Source: Photobacterium kishitanii | Lineage (GTDB): Bacteria > Pseudomonadota > Gammaproteobacteria > Enterobacterales > Vibrionaceae | Direction: 5' to 3' | Assembly: GCF_003026355.1 (NCBI RefSeq) | Contig: NZ_PYON01000023.1 | Coordinates: 1-59,875, forward strand | DNA length: 59,875 nt | In this document: piece by piece, positions 21,239 through 30,670 of the stretch | Numbering within the stretch: position 1 is the stretch's first letter | How the letters are laid out: the number at the start of each line of letters is the position of its first letter | Program-made: the position numbers and the translations under genes | Notes under the pieces: model-generated | What the model saw: the letters and a program-made list of their open reading frames with translations, nothing else | Told to the model about the DNA's origin: nothing | Database searches by the model: none

Positions 21239-21625
21239 ATGCGTCATTACGAAATCGTATTCATGGTGCACCCTGATCAAAGCGAGCAAGTTGCTGGCAT
21301 GATCGAGCGTTACACTGCTGCTATCAAAGATTCTGGTGGTCAAATTCACCGTCTAGAAGATTGGGGCCGCCGTCAAATGGCTTACCCAATTAACAAACTG
21401 CACAAAGCACATTACGTTCTTATGAACGTAGAAGCTGAGCAGGCTGTTGTTGACGAGCTTGAGTCAAACTTCCGCTTCAACGACGCAGTGATCCGTAACA
21501 TGATCATGCGTACTAAAAACGCTGTTACTGAGCCATCTCCTATGATGAAGGCTAAAGAAGAGCGTTTCACTAAGCGTGAAGATCGTGCTGAAGCACAATC
21601 TGAAGGCGAAGCAGCTGCTGAGTAA
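21239..21625 (+). CDS. rpsF: 30S ribosomal protein S6
   Basis: S6 binds the central domain of 16S rRNA together with S18. The 128-residue protein begins [18 protein letters not shown] and has the [25 protein letters not shown] core typical of the family. The acidic C-terminal tail can be extended by glutamate ligation (RimK) in E. coli. TAAGGAG lies upstream of the ATG. It is the first gene of rpsF-priB-rpsR-rplI. Confidence 0.98.
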   Translation: MRHYEIVFMVHPDQSEQVAGMIERYTAAIKDSGGQIHRLEDWGRRQMAYPINKLHKAHYVLMNVEAEQAVVDELESNFRFNDAVIRNMIMRTKNAVTEPSPMMKAKEERFTKREDRAEAQSEGEAAAE

Positions 21626-21633
21626 TTTGTTTA

Positions 21634-21936
21634 ATGACTAATCGTCTGGTGTTGACTGGTACTATTGCCAAGCATCCCAAACGAAGCCAATCCCCGGCAG
21701 GCATACCTCATTGTCACTTTGTGCTTGAGCATCGTTCTGTGCAGCGGGAAGCTGACTTACCACGCCAAATATATTGTTATATTAACGTGGTAATCAGTGG
21801 TAAAGGTCAACAAGTACTCACTCAAGATTTAGTTGTCGGAAGCAATATTAAGGTGGAGGGATTTATCTCTTACCAAACCGGCCGTAACGGTATCGGGAAA
21901 TTAGTTTTGCATGCCGATCACATTGACTTAATTTAG
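21634..21936 (+). CDS. priB: primosomal replication protein N, PriB
   Basis: PriB is a single-stranded-DNA-binding protein of the PriA-dependent replication restart primosome. The 100-residue OB-fold protein begins MTNRLVLTGTIAKHPKRSQSPAGIPHCHF and keeps the VVISGKGQQ and GSNIKVEGFISYQ strands. It sits between rpsF and rpsR as in E. coli. Codon use is less biased than in the flanking ribosomal genes, in line with lower expression. Confidence 0.95.
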   Translation: MTNRLVLTGTIAKHPKRSQSPAGIPHCHFVLEHRSVQREADLPRQIYCYINVVISGKGQQVLTQDLVVGSNIKVEGFISYQTGRNGIGKLVLHADHIDLI

Positions 21937-21948
21937 ATCAGGAGATAG

Positions 21949-22179
<231 letters not shown>

Positions 22180-22217
22180 GCGGCAGTCGTTTTTAGAACT
22201 TTATAGAGGACAAGATA

Positions 22218-22670
22218 ATGCAAGTTATTCTACTTGATAAAATCGCTAACCTAGGTGGCCTTGGCGACCAGGTTAACGTTAAAGCGGGCTACGCTCGTAA
22301 CTTCCTTATCCCACAAGCTAAGGCAGTTATGGCGACTAAAGCGAACGTTGAAATGTTCGATGCACGTCGTGCAGAGCTAGAAGCTAAAGTTGCTGAGCAA
22401 CACGCTGCTGCTCAAGCACGTGCTGAAGCACTAAACGTACTTGAAGGTGTAGTTATTGCATCTAAAGCTGGTGACGAAGGTAAACTATTCGGCTCAATCG
22501 GTACTCGTGACATCGCTGATGCAGTTTCTGCAGCTGGCGTAGCACTAGTTAAGAGTGAAGTACGTCTACCTGAAGGTGCACTACGTACGACTGGCGAATT
22601 TGAAGTTAGCGTTCAGCTAAGCTCAGACGTATTCGCAACTGTTAAACTAAACGTTGTTGCTGCTCAGTAA
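22218..22670 (+). CDS. rplI: 50S ribosomal protein L9
   Basis: L9 binds 23S rRNA near the L1 stalk and reaches out to the neighbouring ribosome in polysomes. The 150-residue protein shows the N-terminal domain [30 protein letters not shown], a long Ala-rich connecting helix (about 40-75) and the C-terminal domain. It is the last gene of the operon and is followed by a strong terminator. Confidence 0.98.
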   Translation: MQVILLDKIANLGGLGDQVNVKAGYARNFLIPQAKAVMATKANVEMFDARRAELEAKVAEQHAAAQARAEALNVLEGVVIASKAGDEGKLFGSIGTRDIADAVSAAGVALVKSEVRLPEGALRTTGEFEVSVQLSSDVFATVKLNVVAAQ

Positions 22671-22694
22671 TCGCTTTTAGCTTTAATAGTAAAA

Positions 22695-22719
22695 AACCAG
22701 CCTTCGGGCTGGTTTTTTT
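22695..22719. terminator. bidirectional terminator between rplI and the DUF481 gene
   Basis: An 8-bp stem AACCAGCC/GGCTGGTT with a TTCG loop, flanked by A residues on the left and seven T residues on the right. It can end both convergent transcripts. Confidence 0.92.
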
Positions 22720-22745
22720 ATGCCTGTTATTTAGGAATTTGTCGA

Positions 22746-23543
22746 CTAAAGCGTATAAATTAGCGATATCGTGGTGGTGGTATCGGAATTTTTCATGCCC
22801 TCAGGTACCCAAGAATAATAAGTTTGGGTATAGCCGAGGTTTAAGGCAATATTATCAGTGATGGCATTGGTAGCATTGAATGAGCTTTCAAGTGTAGTGT
22901 TACTTTTTCCTGATACAACATTGAATTTAGCGCTTAGTGTCAGGGTTTTAAGCGGCTTCCATTGCATGTCGACCGTACTTTGCAGTACCACTTCATTGAC
23001 GACTTCTTGTTTAACAATACTGTCGCTTTTTATTTCATCGAGATTAGGATCTTGGTGACGAAAGCCAGGACCAATATCGACTAGAGTTTGAAAAGTTTCA
23101 TAGCTAAATAAGCGGTAACCGATACCCATTGAAACCAGTGAATCTGCATAATAAGGCCCATAGCGGTCATCAACATAGCTACCATTACCATAAAAGTAAT
23201 AACCGTCACGGATCATACGCTTTGACTTTAAGCTCATCGACATCTTACGCTTGTCTTCTTGGCCGTCTTTTTTTGCCATAATAAACTTGGCATCGCCGTT
23301 AGTTTGATAGCGCCCTTTGGTATATGTAACTGCAATATTGCCATTCAGGGTTTGAGAGTCTGAGTTTCCTGATAAGGATTGGTAGCCTAAGCCAATACTG
23401 CTTGTTAAAGGTGATGGTTCATCCGGTGTTGCGGTTGTCGGTTCTTCACTAGCGTTGGCTGCTGTAGTGGCAAGCAAAAGTAATGTGAGTATATATCTTG
23501 CCAAAAGTCCTCCGCTGGCAGGGTCGTGTAAAGAGAGAAACAT
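22746..23543 (-). CDS. DUF481 family outer-membrane beta-barrel protein
   Basis: A 265-residue exported protein of the DUF481 (YdiY-like) family. A hydrophobic signal sequence (LLARYILTLLLLATTAANA) is followed by amphipathic strands with alternating aromatic residues, and the protein ends in ISLIYTL, a typical outer-membrane barrel C-terminus. The precise function of the family is not known. The ATG at 23543 has no clear ribosome binding site. A TTG at 23504 has GGAGG just upstream and would give a tidier signal peptide, so the true protein may be 13 residues shorter. It is convergent with rplI and divergent from dnaB. Confidence 0.75.
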   Translation of the reverse strand: MFLSLHDPASGGLLARYILTLLLLATTAANASEEPTTATPDEPSPLTSSIGLGYQSLSGNSDSQTLNGNIAVTYTKGRYQTNGDAKFIMAKKDGQEDKRKMSMSLKSKRMIRDGYYFYGNGSYVDDRYGPYYADSLVSMGIGYRLFSYETFQTLVDIGPGFRHQDPNLDEIKSDSIVKQEVVNEVVLQSTVDMQWKPLKTLTLSAKFNVVSGKSNTTLESSFNATNAITDNIALNLGYTQTYYSWVPEGMKNSDTTTTISLIYTL

Positions 23544-23734
23544 GAGCGCCGCATTCTAGCCTAAATTTGTCAACTTTTGGTTAGGAATTGTCGTCTTACT
23601 GTTGGTAAACCAAAAAAGGAGGATAATTGTTATTCTTGCTAGTGAGCAATCGTAATGGTTTATAGCTACTCAGAAGCAGGGGATAGGTTATACTGTCGAG
23701 CTCCGTTCTTGGTTTTGGTAAATGCACAATTGCT

Positions 23735-25132
23735 ATGACAGATAATCGTAAATCGAAACAATTAAAAGATAATCAAATGGACGCCATTAAGATGCCACCG
23801 CATTCGCTTGAGGCTGAGCAATCAGTACTTGGTGGTTTAATGTTGGATAATGAGCGTTGGGATACTGTTGCTGAGAAAGTGGTTGCTAAAGACTTTTACA
23901 GCCGCCCTCATCGGATTATTTTTGAGGCAACCGCAGCCTTATTGGAAGGTGGACAGCCACTTGATTTGATCACTTTGTCTGAGCATCTTGAGCGGTCTGA
24001 TAAACTGGATGATGTCGGTGGTTTTGCTTACCTTGCTGAATTGGCTAAAAATACGCCGTCAGCTGCCAATATTTTAGCGTATGCTGATATTGTGCGTGAA
24101 CGAGCCTTGATCCGAGACATGATTGGGGTCGCCAATGAAATTGCGGATGCTGGTTATGATCCTCAAGGCCGCACCAGTGAAGATTTGCTGGATATGGCGG
24201 AAAGCAAAGTTTTTGCCATTGCTGAGCAGCGCACCAATGATAAAGAAGGTCCGCAAAACGTAGACACTATTTTAGAGCGTACTCTTGAGCGTATCGAGTT
24301 GCTTTATCAATCACCGCAAGACGGCGTTACCGGTGTCTCAACCGGTTTTACTGATCTCAATAAAAAAACCGCGGGCCTACAAGGGTCGGATTTGATTATT
24401 GTTGCCGCACGTCCATCGATGGGTAAAACCACCTTTGCGATGAACTTATGTGAAAATGCCGCAATGGATCAAGAAAAACCAGTGTTGATTTTTTCGTTAG
24501 AGATGCCCGCCGAACAAATTATGATGCGTATGTTGGCATCATTATCGCGTGTTGATCAAACTAAGATCCGTACCGGGCAGTTGGATGATGAAGATTGGGC
24601 GCGGATATCATCAACAATGGGTATTCTGATGCAAAAGAAGAATATGTTCATTGATGATAGTTCAGGCTTAACCCCAACAGAAGTTCGTTCACGAGCGCGT
24701 CGTATTGCACGTGATAACGGTGGTCTTAGCATGATCATGATCGACTACTTACAGTTGATGCGTGTGCCGGGTTTACAAGAAAACCGTACTTTAGAGATTG
24801 CCGAAATCTCACGCTCGCTAAAAGCATTAGCGAAAGAATTAAATGTACCTGTTGTTGCTCTTTCTCAGCTTAACCGTTCGTTGGAGCAACGAGCAGATAA
24901 ACGTCCTGTTAACTCTGATTTGCGTGAATCTGGCGCCATCGAGCAGGATGCGGACTTAATCATGTTTATATACCGTGATGAGGTTTATCACGAAGACAGT
25001 GCCCTTAAAGGGATTGCTGAAATCATCTTAGGTAAACAACGTAATGGTCCAATTGGTACTGTACGTTTAACCTTCCAAGGCCAGTTCTCTCGCTTTGATA
25101 ACTATGCTGGTCCTGCTTTTGATGAAGAGTAA
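23735..25132 (+). CDS. dnaB: replicative DNA helicase DnaB
   Basis: DnaB is the hexameric 5'-3' helicase of the replication fork. The 465-residue protein has the N-terminal domain with [21 protein letters not shown], the linker helix and the RecA-like domain with Walker [14 protein letters not shown], Walker [11 protein letters not shown] and [16 protein letters not shown]. No intein is present. alr follows 26 bp downstream, as in E. coli. Confidence 0.98.
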   Translation: MTDNRKSKQLKDNQMDAIKMPPHSLEAEQSVLGGLMLDNERWDTVAEKVVAKDFYSRPHRIIFEATAALLEGGQPLDLITLSEHLERSDKLDDVGGFAYLAELAKNTPSAANILAYADIVRERALIRDMIGVANEIADAGYDPQGRTSEDLLDMAESKVFAIAEQRTNDKEGPQNVDTILERTLERIELLYQSPQDGVTGVSTGFTDLNKKTAGLQGSDLIIVAARPSMGKTTFAMNLCENAAMDQEKPVLIFSLEMPAEQIMMRMLASLSRVDQTKIRTGQLDDEDWARISSTMGILMQKKNMFIDDSSGLTPTEVRSRARRIARDNGGLSMIMIDYLQLMRVPGLQENRTLEIAEISRSLKALAKELNVPVVALSQLNRSLEQRADKRPVNSDLRESGAIEQDADLIMFIYRDEVYHEDSALKGIAEIILGKQRNGPIGTVRLTFQGQFSRFDNYAGPAFDEE

Positions 25133-25158
25133 GCCTTAAAAATTATTTAGGATATTGG

Positions 25159-26238
25159 ATGAAAGCTGCAACTGCACATATTGATACCCAAGCTTTGGCA
25201 CATAACCTGAGTCAAATCCGCCTGCAGGCACCAAATAGTAAAATTTTGGCGGTTGTTAAAGCCAATGCATACGGACATGGGTTGTTAGACGTGGCAAAAA
25301 GTCTAGCCAATGTTGATGCTTATGGTGTGGCACGAATAGAAGAAGCGTTAACGCTGCGTGCTGGTGGTATTGTGAAGCCAATTTTATTATTAGAAGGCTT
25401 TTATGCGTCAACTGATCTGCCTGTATTAGTGACTAATAATATTCATACCGTGGTGCATTCAATTGAACAACTTGAAGCTCTTGAGCAAGCAGAGCTAGAT
25501 GCGCCTGTACGAGTATGGGTTAAAATAGATACTGGTATGCACCGTCTTGGATTGCGTCCAGAACAAGTTCCACAATTTATGCAACGGTTGCATGACTGCG
25601 ATAATGTCGCTAAGCCACTGCGTTTTATTAGTCATTTTGGTAATGCTGATGATTTAAGCAGTGATATTACCTTAAAGCAAATTTCCTGCTTCTCAGCACT
25701 GACGAAGCCATATCAAGGTGAGCGTTCACTTGCTGCTTCTGCGGGTATTTTAGCGTGGCCTGATAGTCATTTTGAGTGGATTCGCCCCGGTATTATTATG
25801 TATGGCGTATCGCCATTTAATGAATTAGATCGCATGGCATCAAGCTATAACTTACAACCAGTAATGACCTTAACCTCAAGCCTAATTGCGGTGCGTGAAG
25901 TCAAAAAAGGTGAGCAAGTAGGTTACGGTGGTATTTGGACCAGTGAACGTGATACCAAAGTCGGTGTTATTGCTATCGGTTATGGTGATGGCTATCCACG
26001 TTGTGCGCCAAACGGCACTCCAGTGGTTGTTAATGGCCGTATTGTACCAACGGCAGGTCGTGTTTCGATGGATATGCTAACGGTCGATCTTGGACCTGAT
26101 GCGACTGATAAAGTCGGTGATGAAGCTATATTATGGGGTAAAGGCTTACCTGTCGAAGTGGTGGCGCAATATACCGGTGTGATCGCTTATGAATTAATGA
26201 CCAAGCTGACTCCTCGAGTGGCTATGACCTATTCATAG
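25159..26238 (+). CDS. alr: alanine racemase
   Basis: This PLP enzyme interconverts L- and D-alanine for peptidoglycan. K34 in [11 protein letters not shown] binds the cofactor, and the second catalytic base is the tyrosine in EQVGYGGIW. The N-terminal TIM barrel and C-terminal beta domain with [14 protein letters not shown] are complete (359 aa). It follows dnaB closely and ends at a clear terminator. No second racemase is in the window. Confidence 0.97.
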   Translation: MKAATAHIDTQALAHNLSQIRLQAPNSKILAVVKANAYGHGLLDVAKSLANVDAYGVARIEEALTLRAGGIVKPILLLEGFYASTDLPVLVTNNIHTVVHSIEQLEALEQAELDAPVRVWVKIDTGMHRLGLRPEQVPQFMQRLHDCDNVAKPLRFISHFGNADDLSSDITLKQISCFSALTKPYQGERSLAASAGILAWPDSHFEWIRPGIIMYGVSPFNELDRMASSYNLQPVMTLTSSLIAVREVKKGEQVGYGGIWTSERDTKVGVIAIGYGDGYPRCAPNGTPVVVNGRIVPTAGRVSMDMLTVDLGPDATDKVGDEAILWGKGLPVEVVAQYTGVIAYELMTKLTPRVAMTYS

Positions 26239-26265
26239 TTGAATTAATGACGAATAACTGTAATC

Positions 26266-26291
26266 GCCGCGATTTAACTCGCGGCTTTTTT
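26266..26291 (+). terminator. terminator after alr
   Basis: A 7-bp stem GCCGCGA/TCGCGGC with a 6-nt loop, followed by six T residues. The next gene is convergent. Confidence 0.9.
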
Positions 26292-26300
26292 ATCTGTTAT

Positions 26301-26729
26301 TTATTCTTCACCTTGAATTGTGATCACTATTCGGCGTGTACCACCGTGATTTCGATGCTCGCCCAAATAAATACCCTGCCATATTCCTAAAGCGAGTTGG
26401 CCATCAGTAATTGGAATGCTAATACTATTACCGAGCAATGACGCTTTGATATGCGCTGGCATATCATCATCACCTTCATAGGTATGTTGATAAAAAGCAG
26501 CTCGTTCAGGAACGGTATGATTAAAATGTGCTTCCATATCATTACGAACGGTTGGATCTGCATTTTCATTAATGGTTAAACTTGCTGATGTATGTTGAAT
26601 AAAGCAATGTACGATACCAACCTTTAATGATTGAATTATTTCTATATTTTGCTCTATTTCAGTGGTTATTAGATGAAAACCACGGGCTCTCGGAGTAAGA
26701 TGAATCGTTTTTTGATACCACATAGCCAT
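26301..26729 (-). CDS. yjbQ: UPF0047/YjbQ family protein
   Basis: A 142-residue protein of the conserved YjbQ family. It has the family core IVHCFIQHTSASLTINENADPTVRNDME with a conserved histidine and asparagine, and the C-terminal GTRRIVITIQGE strand. Members have weak thiamine-phosphate-synthase activity, but the cellular role is unclear. It is convergent with alr and divergent from pgi. Confidence 0.88.
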   Translation of the reverse strand: MAMWYQKTIHLTPRARGFHLITTEIEQNIEIIQSLKVGIVHCFIQHTSASLTINENADPTVRNDMEAHFNHTVPERAAFYQHTYEGDDDMPAHIKASLLGNSISIPITDGQLALGIWQGIYLGEHRNHGGTRRIVITIQGEE

Positions 26730-26889
26730 TTACCTATCGGTGAAACCTTTTAGTTTAATTAGTGATTACCATTATCATCTTAATGATAAATACAGGTATG
26801 ATGCAGTTATATTTTCGTGATTTGACGCAATGACGATAATGTTATTTTAACGTCATAATTGGTTGTAACAGATAGCATTATTATTAGAC

Positions 26890-26905
26890 ACCTAGCATGC
26901 TAGGT
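26890..26905. repeat. perfect 16-bp palindrome upstream of pgi
   Basis: ACCTAGCATGCTAGGT is a perfect dyad 77 bp before the pgi start. It could be an operator or an mRNA hairpin. I do not recognise a matching regulator. Confidence 0.5.
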
Positions 26906-26981
26906 TAAATGGCATAGATCGAGGATCTTTCGAAGGCGATATGATTCGAGGGATGAACATAACAACATCGGGAACATTATT

Positions 26982-28634
26982 ATGTTAAAGAACATTAATC
27001 CAACGCAAACGCAAGCATGGCAAGCATTGACGGCCCATTTTGAGCAAGCTCAAGATTTCGAATTAAGTGAGTTATTTGCTAATGATAGCGAGCGTTTTGC
27101 CAAGTTTTCTGCTCAGTTTGGTTCTGATATTTTATTGGACTACTCAAAGAACCTGATCACAGAAGAAACTTTGACTAAGTTGTTTGCATTAGCCAAAGAA
27201 ACCGAGCTAGATGCTGCTATTGCGGATATGTTCAACGGTGAAAAAATTAACCGTACTGAAGATCGTGCTGTATTACACGTTGCGTTACGTAACCGCAGTA
27301 ACACGCCAATCATCGTTGATGGCGAAGATGTTATGCCTGCGGTTAATGCCGTATTAGCTAAAATGGAGAGTTTCACTAACCGTATCGTAAGTGGTGAGTG
27401 GAAAGGTTATACCGGTAAAGAAATTACTGATGTAGTAAACATCGGTATTGGTGGTTCAGATCTTGGCCCTTACATGGTTTCTGAAGCACTATCAGCTTAC
27501 AAAACGCGTTTAAACATGCACTTTGTTTCTAACGTTGATGCGACTCATATTGTTGAGACGCTGAAAGATTTGAACCCTGAAACAACATTATTCTTAATCG
27601 CATCAAAAACATTTACCACTCAAGAAACAATGACCAACGCTCTGTCTGCTCGCGATTGGTTCTTAGCGATGGCAGAAGATAAAGCTCACGTAGCTAAGCA
27701 CTTTGCTGCTCTTTCTACCAATGCTGAATCAGTGGCTGAATTTGGTATTGATACTGATAACATGTTTGAGTTCTGGGATTGGGTTGGTGGTCGTTATTCA
27801 CTATGGTCTGCGATTGGTCTTTCTATTAGCTTAGCGGTTGGTTTTGATAACTTTATTAAGTTACTTGAAGGTGGCCATGCGATGGATAATCATTTTGTTC
27901 AAGCACCACTTGAGCAAAAGTTACCTGTAATTTTGGCGCTAATCGGTATTTGGTACAATAACTTCCATGGTGCTGAAACTGAGGCAATCCTTCCTTACGA
28001 CCAATACATGCACCGTTTCCCTGCTTATTTCCAGCAAGGTAATATGGAGTCAAATGGTAAGTATGTTGATCGTGGCGGTAAGCCTGTAGATTATCAAACA
28101 GGTCCAATTATTTGGGGTGAGCCAGGAACAAATGGTCAGCATGCGTTTTACCAACTTATTCACCAAGGTACTAAGTTGATCCCATGTGATTTCATTGCGC
28201 CTGCAATTAGTCATAATCCATTAGGTGATCATCATCCTAAACTAATGGCTAACTTCTTTGCTCAAACAGAAGCATTAGCATTTGGTAAGAGCCGCGAGAC
28301 AGTAGAAGCTGAGTTTGTTGCTGCAGGTAAATCACAACAAGAAATTGATGAGCTAGCTGAATTTAAAGTGTTTGAAGGTAACCGTCCAACTAACTCGATT
28401 TTGCTTAAAGAAATCACGCCATATACATTAGGTGCATTAATTGCGTTGTATGAGCACAAAATCTTTACTCAAGGTGTTATTTGGAACATCTTTAGTTTTG
28501 ACCAGTGGGGCGTAGAACTTGGTAAGCAACTCGCTAACCAAATTTTACCAGAGCTAAACAACGCTGAAAGTGTGGTTAGTCACGATAGTTCAACTAACGG
28601 CCTGATTAATGCATTTAAACAATGGCGCGCATAG
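26982..28634 (+). CDS. pgi: glucose-6-phosphate isomerase
   Basis: Pgi interconverts glucose-6-phosphate and fructose-6-phosphate in glycolysis and gluconeogenesis. The 550-residue protein has [15 protein letters not shown], the [12 protein letters not shown] motif, the catalytic segment [17 protein letters not shown] and the C-terminal [21 protein letters not shown] signature. It stands alone with a 252-bp upstream region and its own terminator. Confidence 0.98.
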   Translation: MLKNINPTQTQAWQALTAHFEQAQDFELSELFANDSERFAKFSAQFGSDILLDYSKNLITEETLTKLFALAKETELDAAIADMFNGEKINRTEDRAVLHVALRNRSNTPIIVDGEDVMPAVNAVLAKMESFTNRIVSGEWKGYTGKEITDVVNIGIGGSDLGPYMVSEALSAYKTRLNMHFVSNVDATHIVETLKDLNPETTLFLIASKTFTTQETMTNALSARDWFLAMAEDKAHVAKHFAALSTNAESVAEFGIDTDNMFEFWDWVGGRYSLWSAIGLSISLAVGFDNFIKLLEGGHAMDNHFVQAPLEQKLPVILALIGIWYNNFHGAETEAILPYDQYMHRFPAYFQQGNMESNGKYVDRGGKPVDYQTGPIIWGEPGTNGQHAFYQLIHQGTKLIPCDFIAPAISHNPLGDHHPKLMANFFAQTEALAFGKSRETVEAEFVAAGKSQQEIDELAEFKVFEGNRPTNSILLKEITPYTLGALIALYEHKIFTQGVIWNIFSFDQWGVELGKQLANQILPELNNAESVVSHDSSTNGLINAFKQWRA

Positions 28635-28671
28635 TGCCTATTATTGGTTAGCGTAGTTAACTGATAAAATA

Positions 28672-28706
28672 AAACGCCGCAATCATCACGATTGCGGCGT
28701 TTTTTA
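28672..28706. terminator. bidirectional terminator between pgi and the cold-shock gene
   Basis: A 13-bp stem AAACGCCGCAATC/GATTGCGGCGTTT with a 5-nt loop lies between convergent genes, with A-rich flank on the left and T-rich flank on the right. Confidence 0.92.
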
Positions 28707-28724
28707 TTTTTGACGTTTGCTTAA

Positions 28725-28931
28725 TTATAGCGCGATAACATCGCTAGCTTGAGGGCCTTTCTGACCATCAGTTACGATAAACTCAACGCTTTGGCCTTCA
28801 CGTAATGTTTTACGTCCTTGCGCCTGAATGGCACTGAAGTGAACAAATACATCTTTACCATCGGCAGCAGAAATAAAGCCAAAACCTTTATCATCGTTGA
28901 ACCACTTTACGGTTCCAGTCAGTTTACTCAT
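28725..28931 (-). CDS. CspA-family cold-shock protein
   Basis: A 68-residue single-stranded nucleic-acid-binding protein that acts as an RNA chaperone. It has RNP1 KGFGFI and RNP2 VFVHF and begins [18 protein letters not shown]. Which paralogue it is (CspA, C, D or E type) cannot be told from the sequence alone. AAGGGAAAG lies before the ATG. The 219-bp gap to zur leaves room for a structured 5' leader as found in cold-induced csp genes. Confidence 0.93.
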   Translation of the reverse strand: MSKLTGTVKWFNDDKGFGFISAADGKDVFVHFSAIQAQGRKTLREGQSVEFIVTDGQKGPQASDVIAL

Positions 28932-29150
28932 GTACGTCTTTCCCTTATAGACTAATAATAGTAGTCACAGCCAATAGGTAACTAGATGCTTATGACTGAT
29001 TAAGTCTAGATCGAATTCATGACAATGAGTAGTTTTTTATTGTGCTTTTATGTTCGAGCTAACGTTAATTAATCGCGTGGCTAATTATGTTAATTCAGAT
29101 TGGAAAGATGAGATGGTGCTATCACTTGCAGTAATAGCACTAGAGCAGAT

Positions 29151-29603
29151 TTATTCGTTAGTCGTTTGTTGGCATTTATGGCAAACACCATGGCTTTCAA
29201 CCACGTGATGCTTGATCATAAAACTATACTGTTCTGATTTTATACGCAAAAATTTTGCGAGCTCATCATCATGGGTTTCTTCAACAAAACCACACTTATC
29301 ACAAATTAATAGTTGCGAGCAATGATCAGCATGGCCAAGTACACAACAAGCAATATAGCTGTTAGTTGATTCGACTTTGTGGACAAACCCTTGTGCTAAC
29401 AGAAAATCCAAGGCGCGGTAAACCGTTGGTGGTTTAGCTTGGGGTTCTGATGCTTTAAGTAAATCAAGTAACTCATAAGCACTGATAGAACTATGATGAT
29501 TAATAATCAGTGCCAGTACTTTTAATCGCTGGGGAGTCATTCTTACCCCGCGTTGCTCACAGAGCTGTTGTGCTTTGGCTAGCAGTTGAGTTTGAACCGT
29601 CAT
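29151..29603 (-). CDS. zur: zinc uptake regulator Zur
   Basis: A Fur-family repressor that shuts off zinc import when zinc is replete. The 150-residue protein has the winged helix with RMTPQRLKVLALI and PPTVYRALDFLLAQGFVHKVES, and the structural zinc cysteines in CDKCG and CHKC near the end. In E. coli zur is close to dusA and pspG. Here dusA lies about 9 kb away, so the sequence between appears to be an insertion. No znu transporter genes are in the window. Confidence 0.93.
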   Translation of the reverse strand: MTVQTQLLAKAQQLCEQRGVRMTPQRLKVLALIINHHSSISAYELLDLLKASEPQAKPPTVYRALDFLLAQGFVHKVESTNSYIACCVLGHADHCSQLLICDKCGFVEETHDDELAKFLRIKSEQYSFMIKHHVVESHGVCHKCQQTTNE

Positions 29604-29786
29604 AGAGCCTCAAAAAAACGTCATTAAGTTGTTATTTTATCACAGCTATCTAAAAACATACTCACACTTAGCAAGGAACCGTGGTGAGGAAGGGGATTCC
29701 GTGTCAATGATCACGTTATAAAAAGCCATAACCTAAGTTATGGCTTGTCTTTATATTAATGAATCTTAGTGGTATTCATATTGCAG

Positions 29787-30164
29787 CTAGTTAGGATGAT
29801 TTATATGAGCACTTAAAAAACTTAGGCTGTCATCTTCAATTAAGAATAGTTTATCTTTCATATCCTTAGGCAAGTTAATGTTTGCCACTAACTTATTTAA
29901 ATAGATATCTCGACGATAGATATTATCAATTAGCTCTTGCTTAGGAATTGCTCTATTTGGATTCTCAAACAGGTAGCAGAGTAATTGGTAATTTAACGAT
30001 CGGCCTTTGAGTTTTAACAGCGGTTTATTACCTAAATAAATCGTCCGTTGACGTTTATTCAAATATAGGTGCGCATGGAGCTTTTTTCTTGCATAAAGAT
30101 AATAAGTGACAAGAATGAGGTAAATTATAACCTCAGCAGCAACTATAATTGCGGTGTTTTGCAA
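29787..30164 (-). CDS. membrane-anchored winged-helix protein, OmpR/ToxR-like C-terminus
   Basis: A 125-residue protein with one transmembrane segment at about 5-25 and then a cytoplasmic part that reads like an OmpR/PhoB-type winged helix: beta strands around LYLNKRQRTIYLGN, helix SLNYQLLCYLFENP, the turn AIPKQELIDNIY, a recognition-helix-like stretch NKLVANINLP and a C-terminal hairpin. It begins with TTG, 22 bp inside the upstream gene, with AAGGA in place. The order of domains (anchor first, DNA binding last) is the reverse of ToxR. The assignment is from pattern only. It could be a regulator that needs its overlapping partner. Confidence 0.5.
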   Translation of the reverse strand: MQNTAIIVAAEVIIYLILVTYYLYARKKLHAHLYLNKRQRTIYLGNKPLLKLKGRSLNYQLLCYLFENPNRAIPKQELIDNIYRRDIYLNKLVANINLPKDMKDKLFLIEDDSLSFLSAHINHPN

Positions 30165-30481
30165 CGTTTAATTTCCTTACATTTAGCCATGCTACTGATA
30201 TCGTTGCTGATGATAGGATCTTGGCAGTATTTTTCAGCAAGATGAAATTGACCATTCCATTTGATTTTCTCACCTAGTGCATTGCTCTTTTTGCACTTTG
30301 AGTATACAGCGTCAACTTCTTTAATAAGAATATCTTTCACTTGTGTTGTTAATACGAGTTGCTGTTGTTTAAGGGTATTTAATTCACTGTTATCAACAGG
30401 CTTTAAAATTAAAACTAATACTGTTATCCAGCCTAATAACCCAAGTACAAATAAAAACTTAGGAAGTTTTTCATTTAACAT
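30143..30481 (-). CDS. small membrane protein with four cysteines, partner of the winged-helix gene
   Basis: A 112-residue protein with one transmembrane segment at about 9-27, a helix-forming region and four cysteines (C63, C86, C101, C107) that could form two disulfides in the periplasm. It overlaps the following gene by 22 bp, which suggests translational coupling and a joint function. The set-up recalls ToxS or TcpH, small membrane partners of membrane-bound regulators, but I see no sequence resemblance to them. Function unknown. Confidence 0.55.
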   Translation of the reverse strand: MLNEKLPKFLFVLGLLGWITVLVLILKPVDNSELNTLKQQQLVLTTQVKDILIKEVDAVYSKCKKSNALGEKIKWNGQFHLAEKYCQDPIISNDISSMAKCKEIKRCKTPQL

Positions 30482-30629
30482 ATTATGCTCATTATTGCAT
30501 TAAAAGCGAGATAATAATCGAATGGTTATGGTTGGCTAGTAATGTAACGATGCTTTTTGGCATTAATGGCAAAAATGAATGAGAGATTAAAGTTTTTGGG
30601 TTAAATGTTACATGTTTTAGTGCGAGCAC

Positions 30630-30657
30630 TGTGCGGCTACATCAATGTAGCTGCACA
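30630..30657 (-). terminator. hairpin just after the hisRS paralogue
   Basis: A 12-bp stem (one G-U pair) with a 4-nt loop lies 13 bp beyond the stop of the minus-strand hisRS gene. There is no T-run, so it may slow decay or stop transcription weakly before the two small membrane genes. Confidence 0.4.
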
Positions 30658-30670
30658 TTGATTGTTAGTA

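Noticed and set aside
26920..26965. A second palindromic control region (ATCGAGGATCTTTCGA) before pgi
   Set aside because: The pairing is short and imperfect; it is not above what is expected by chance.
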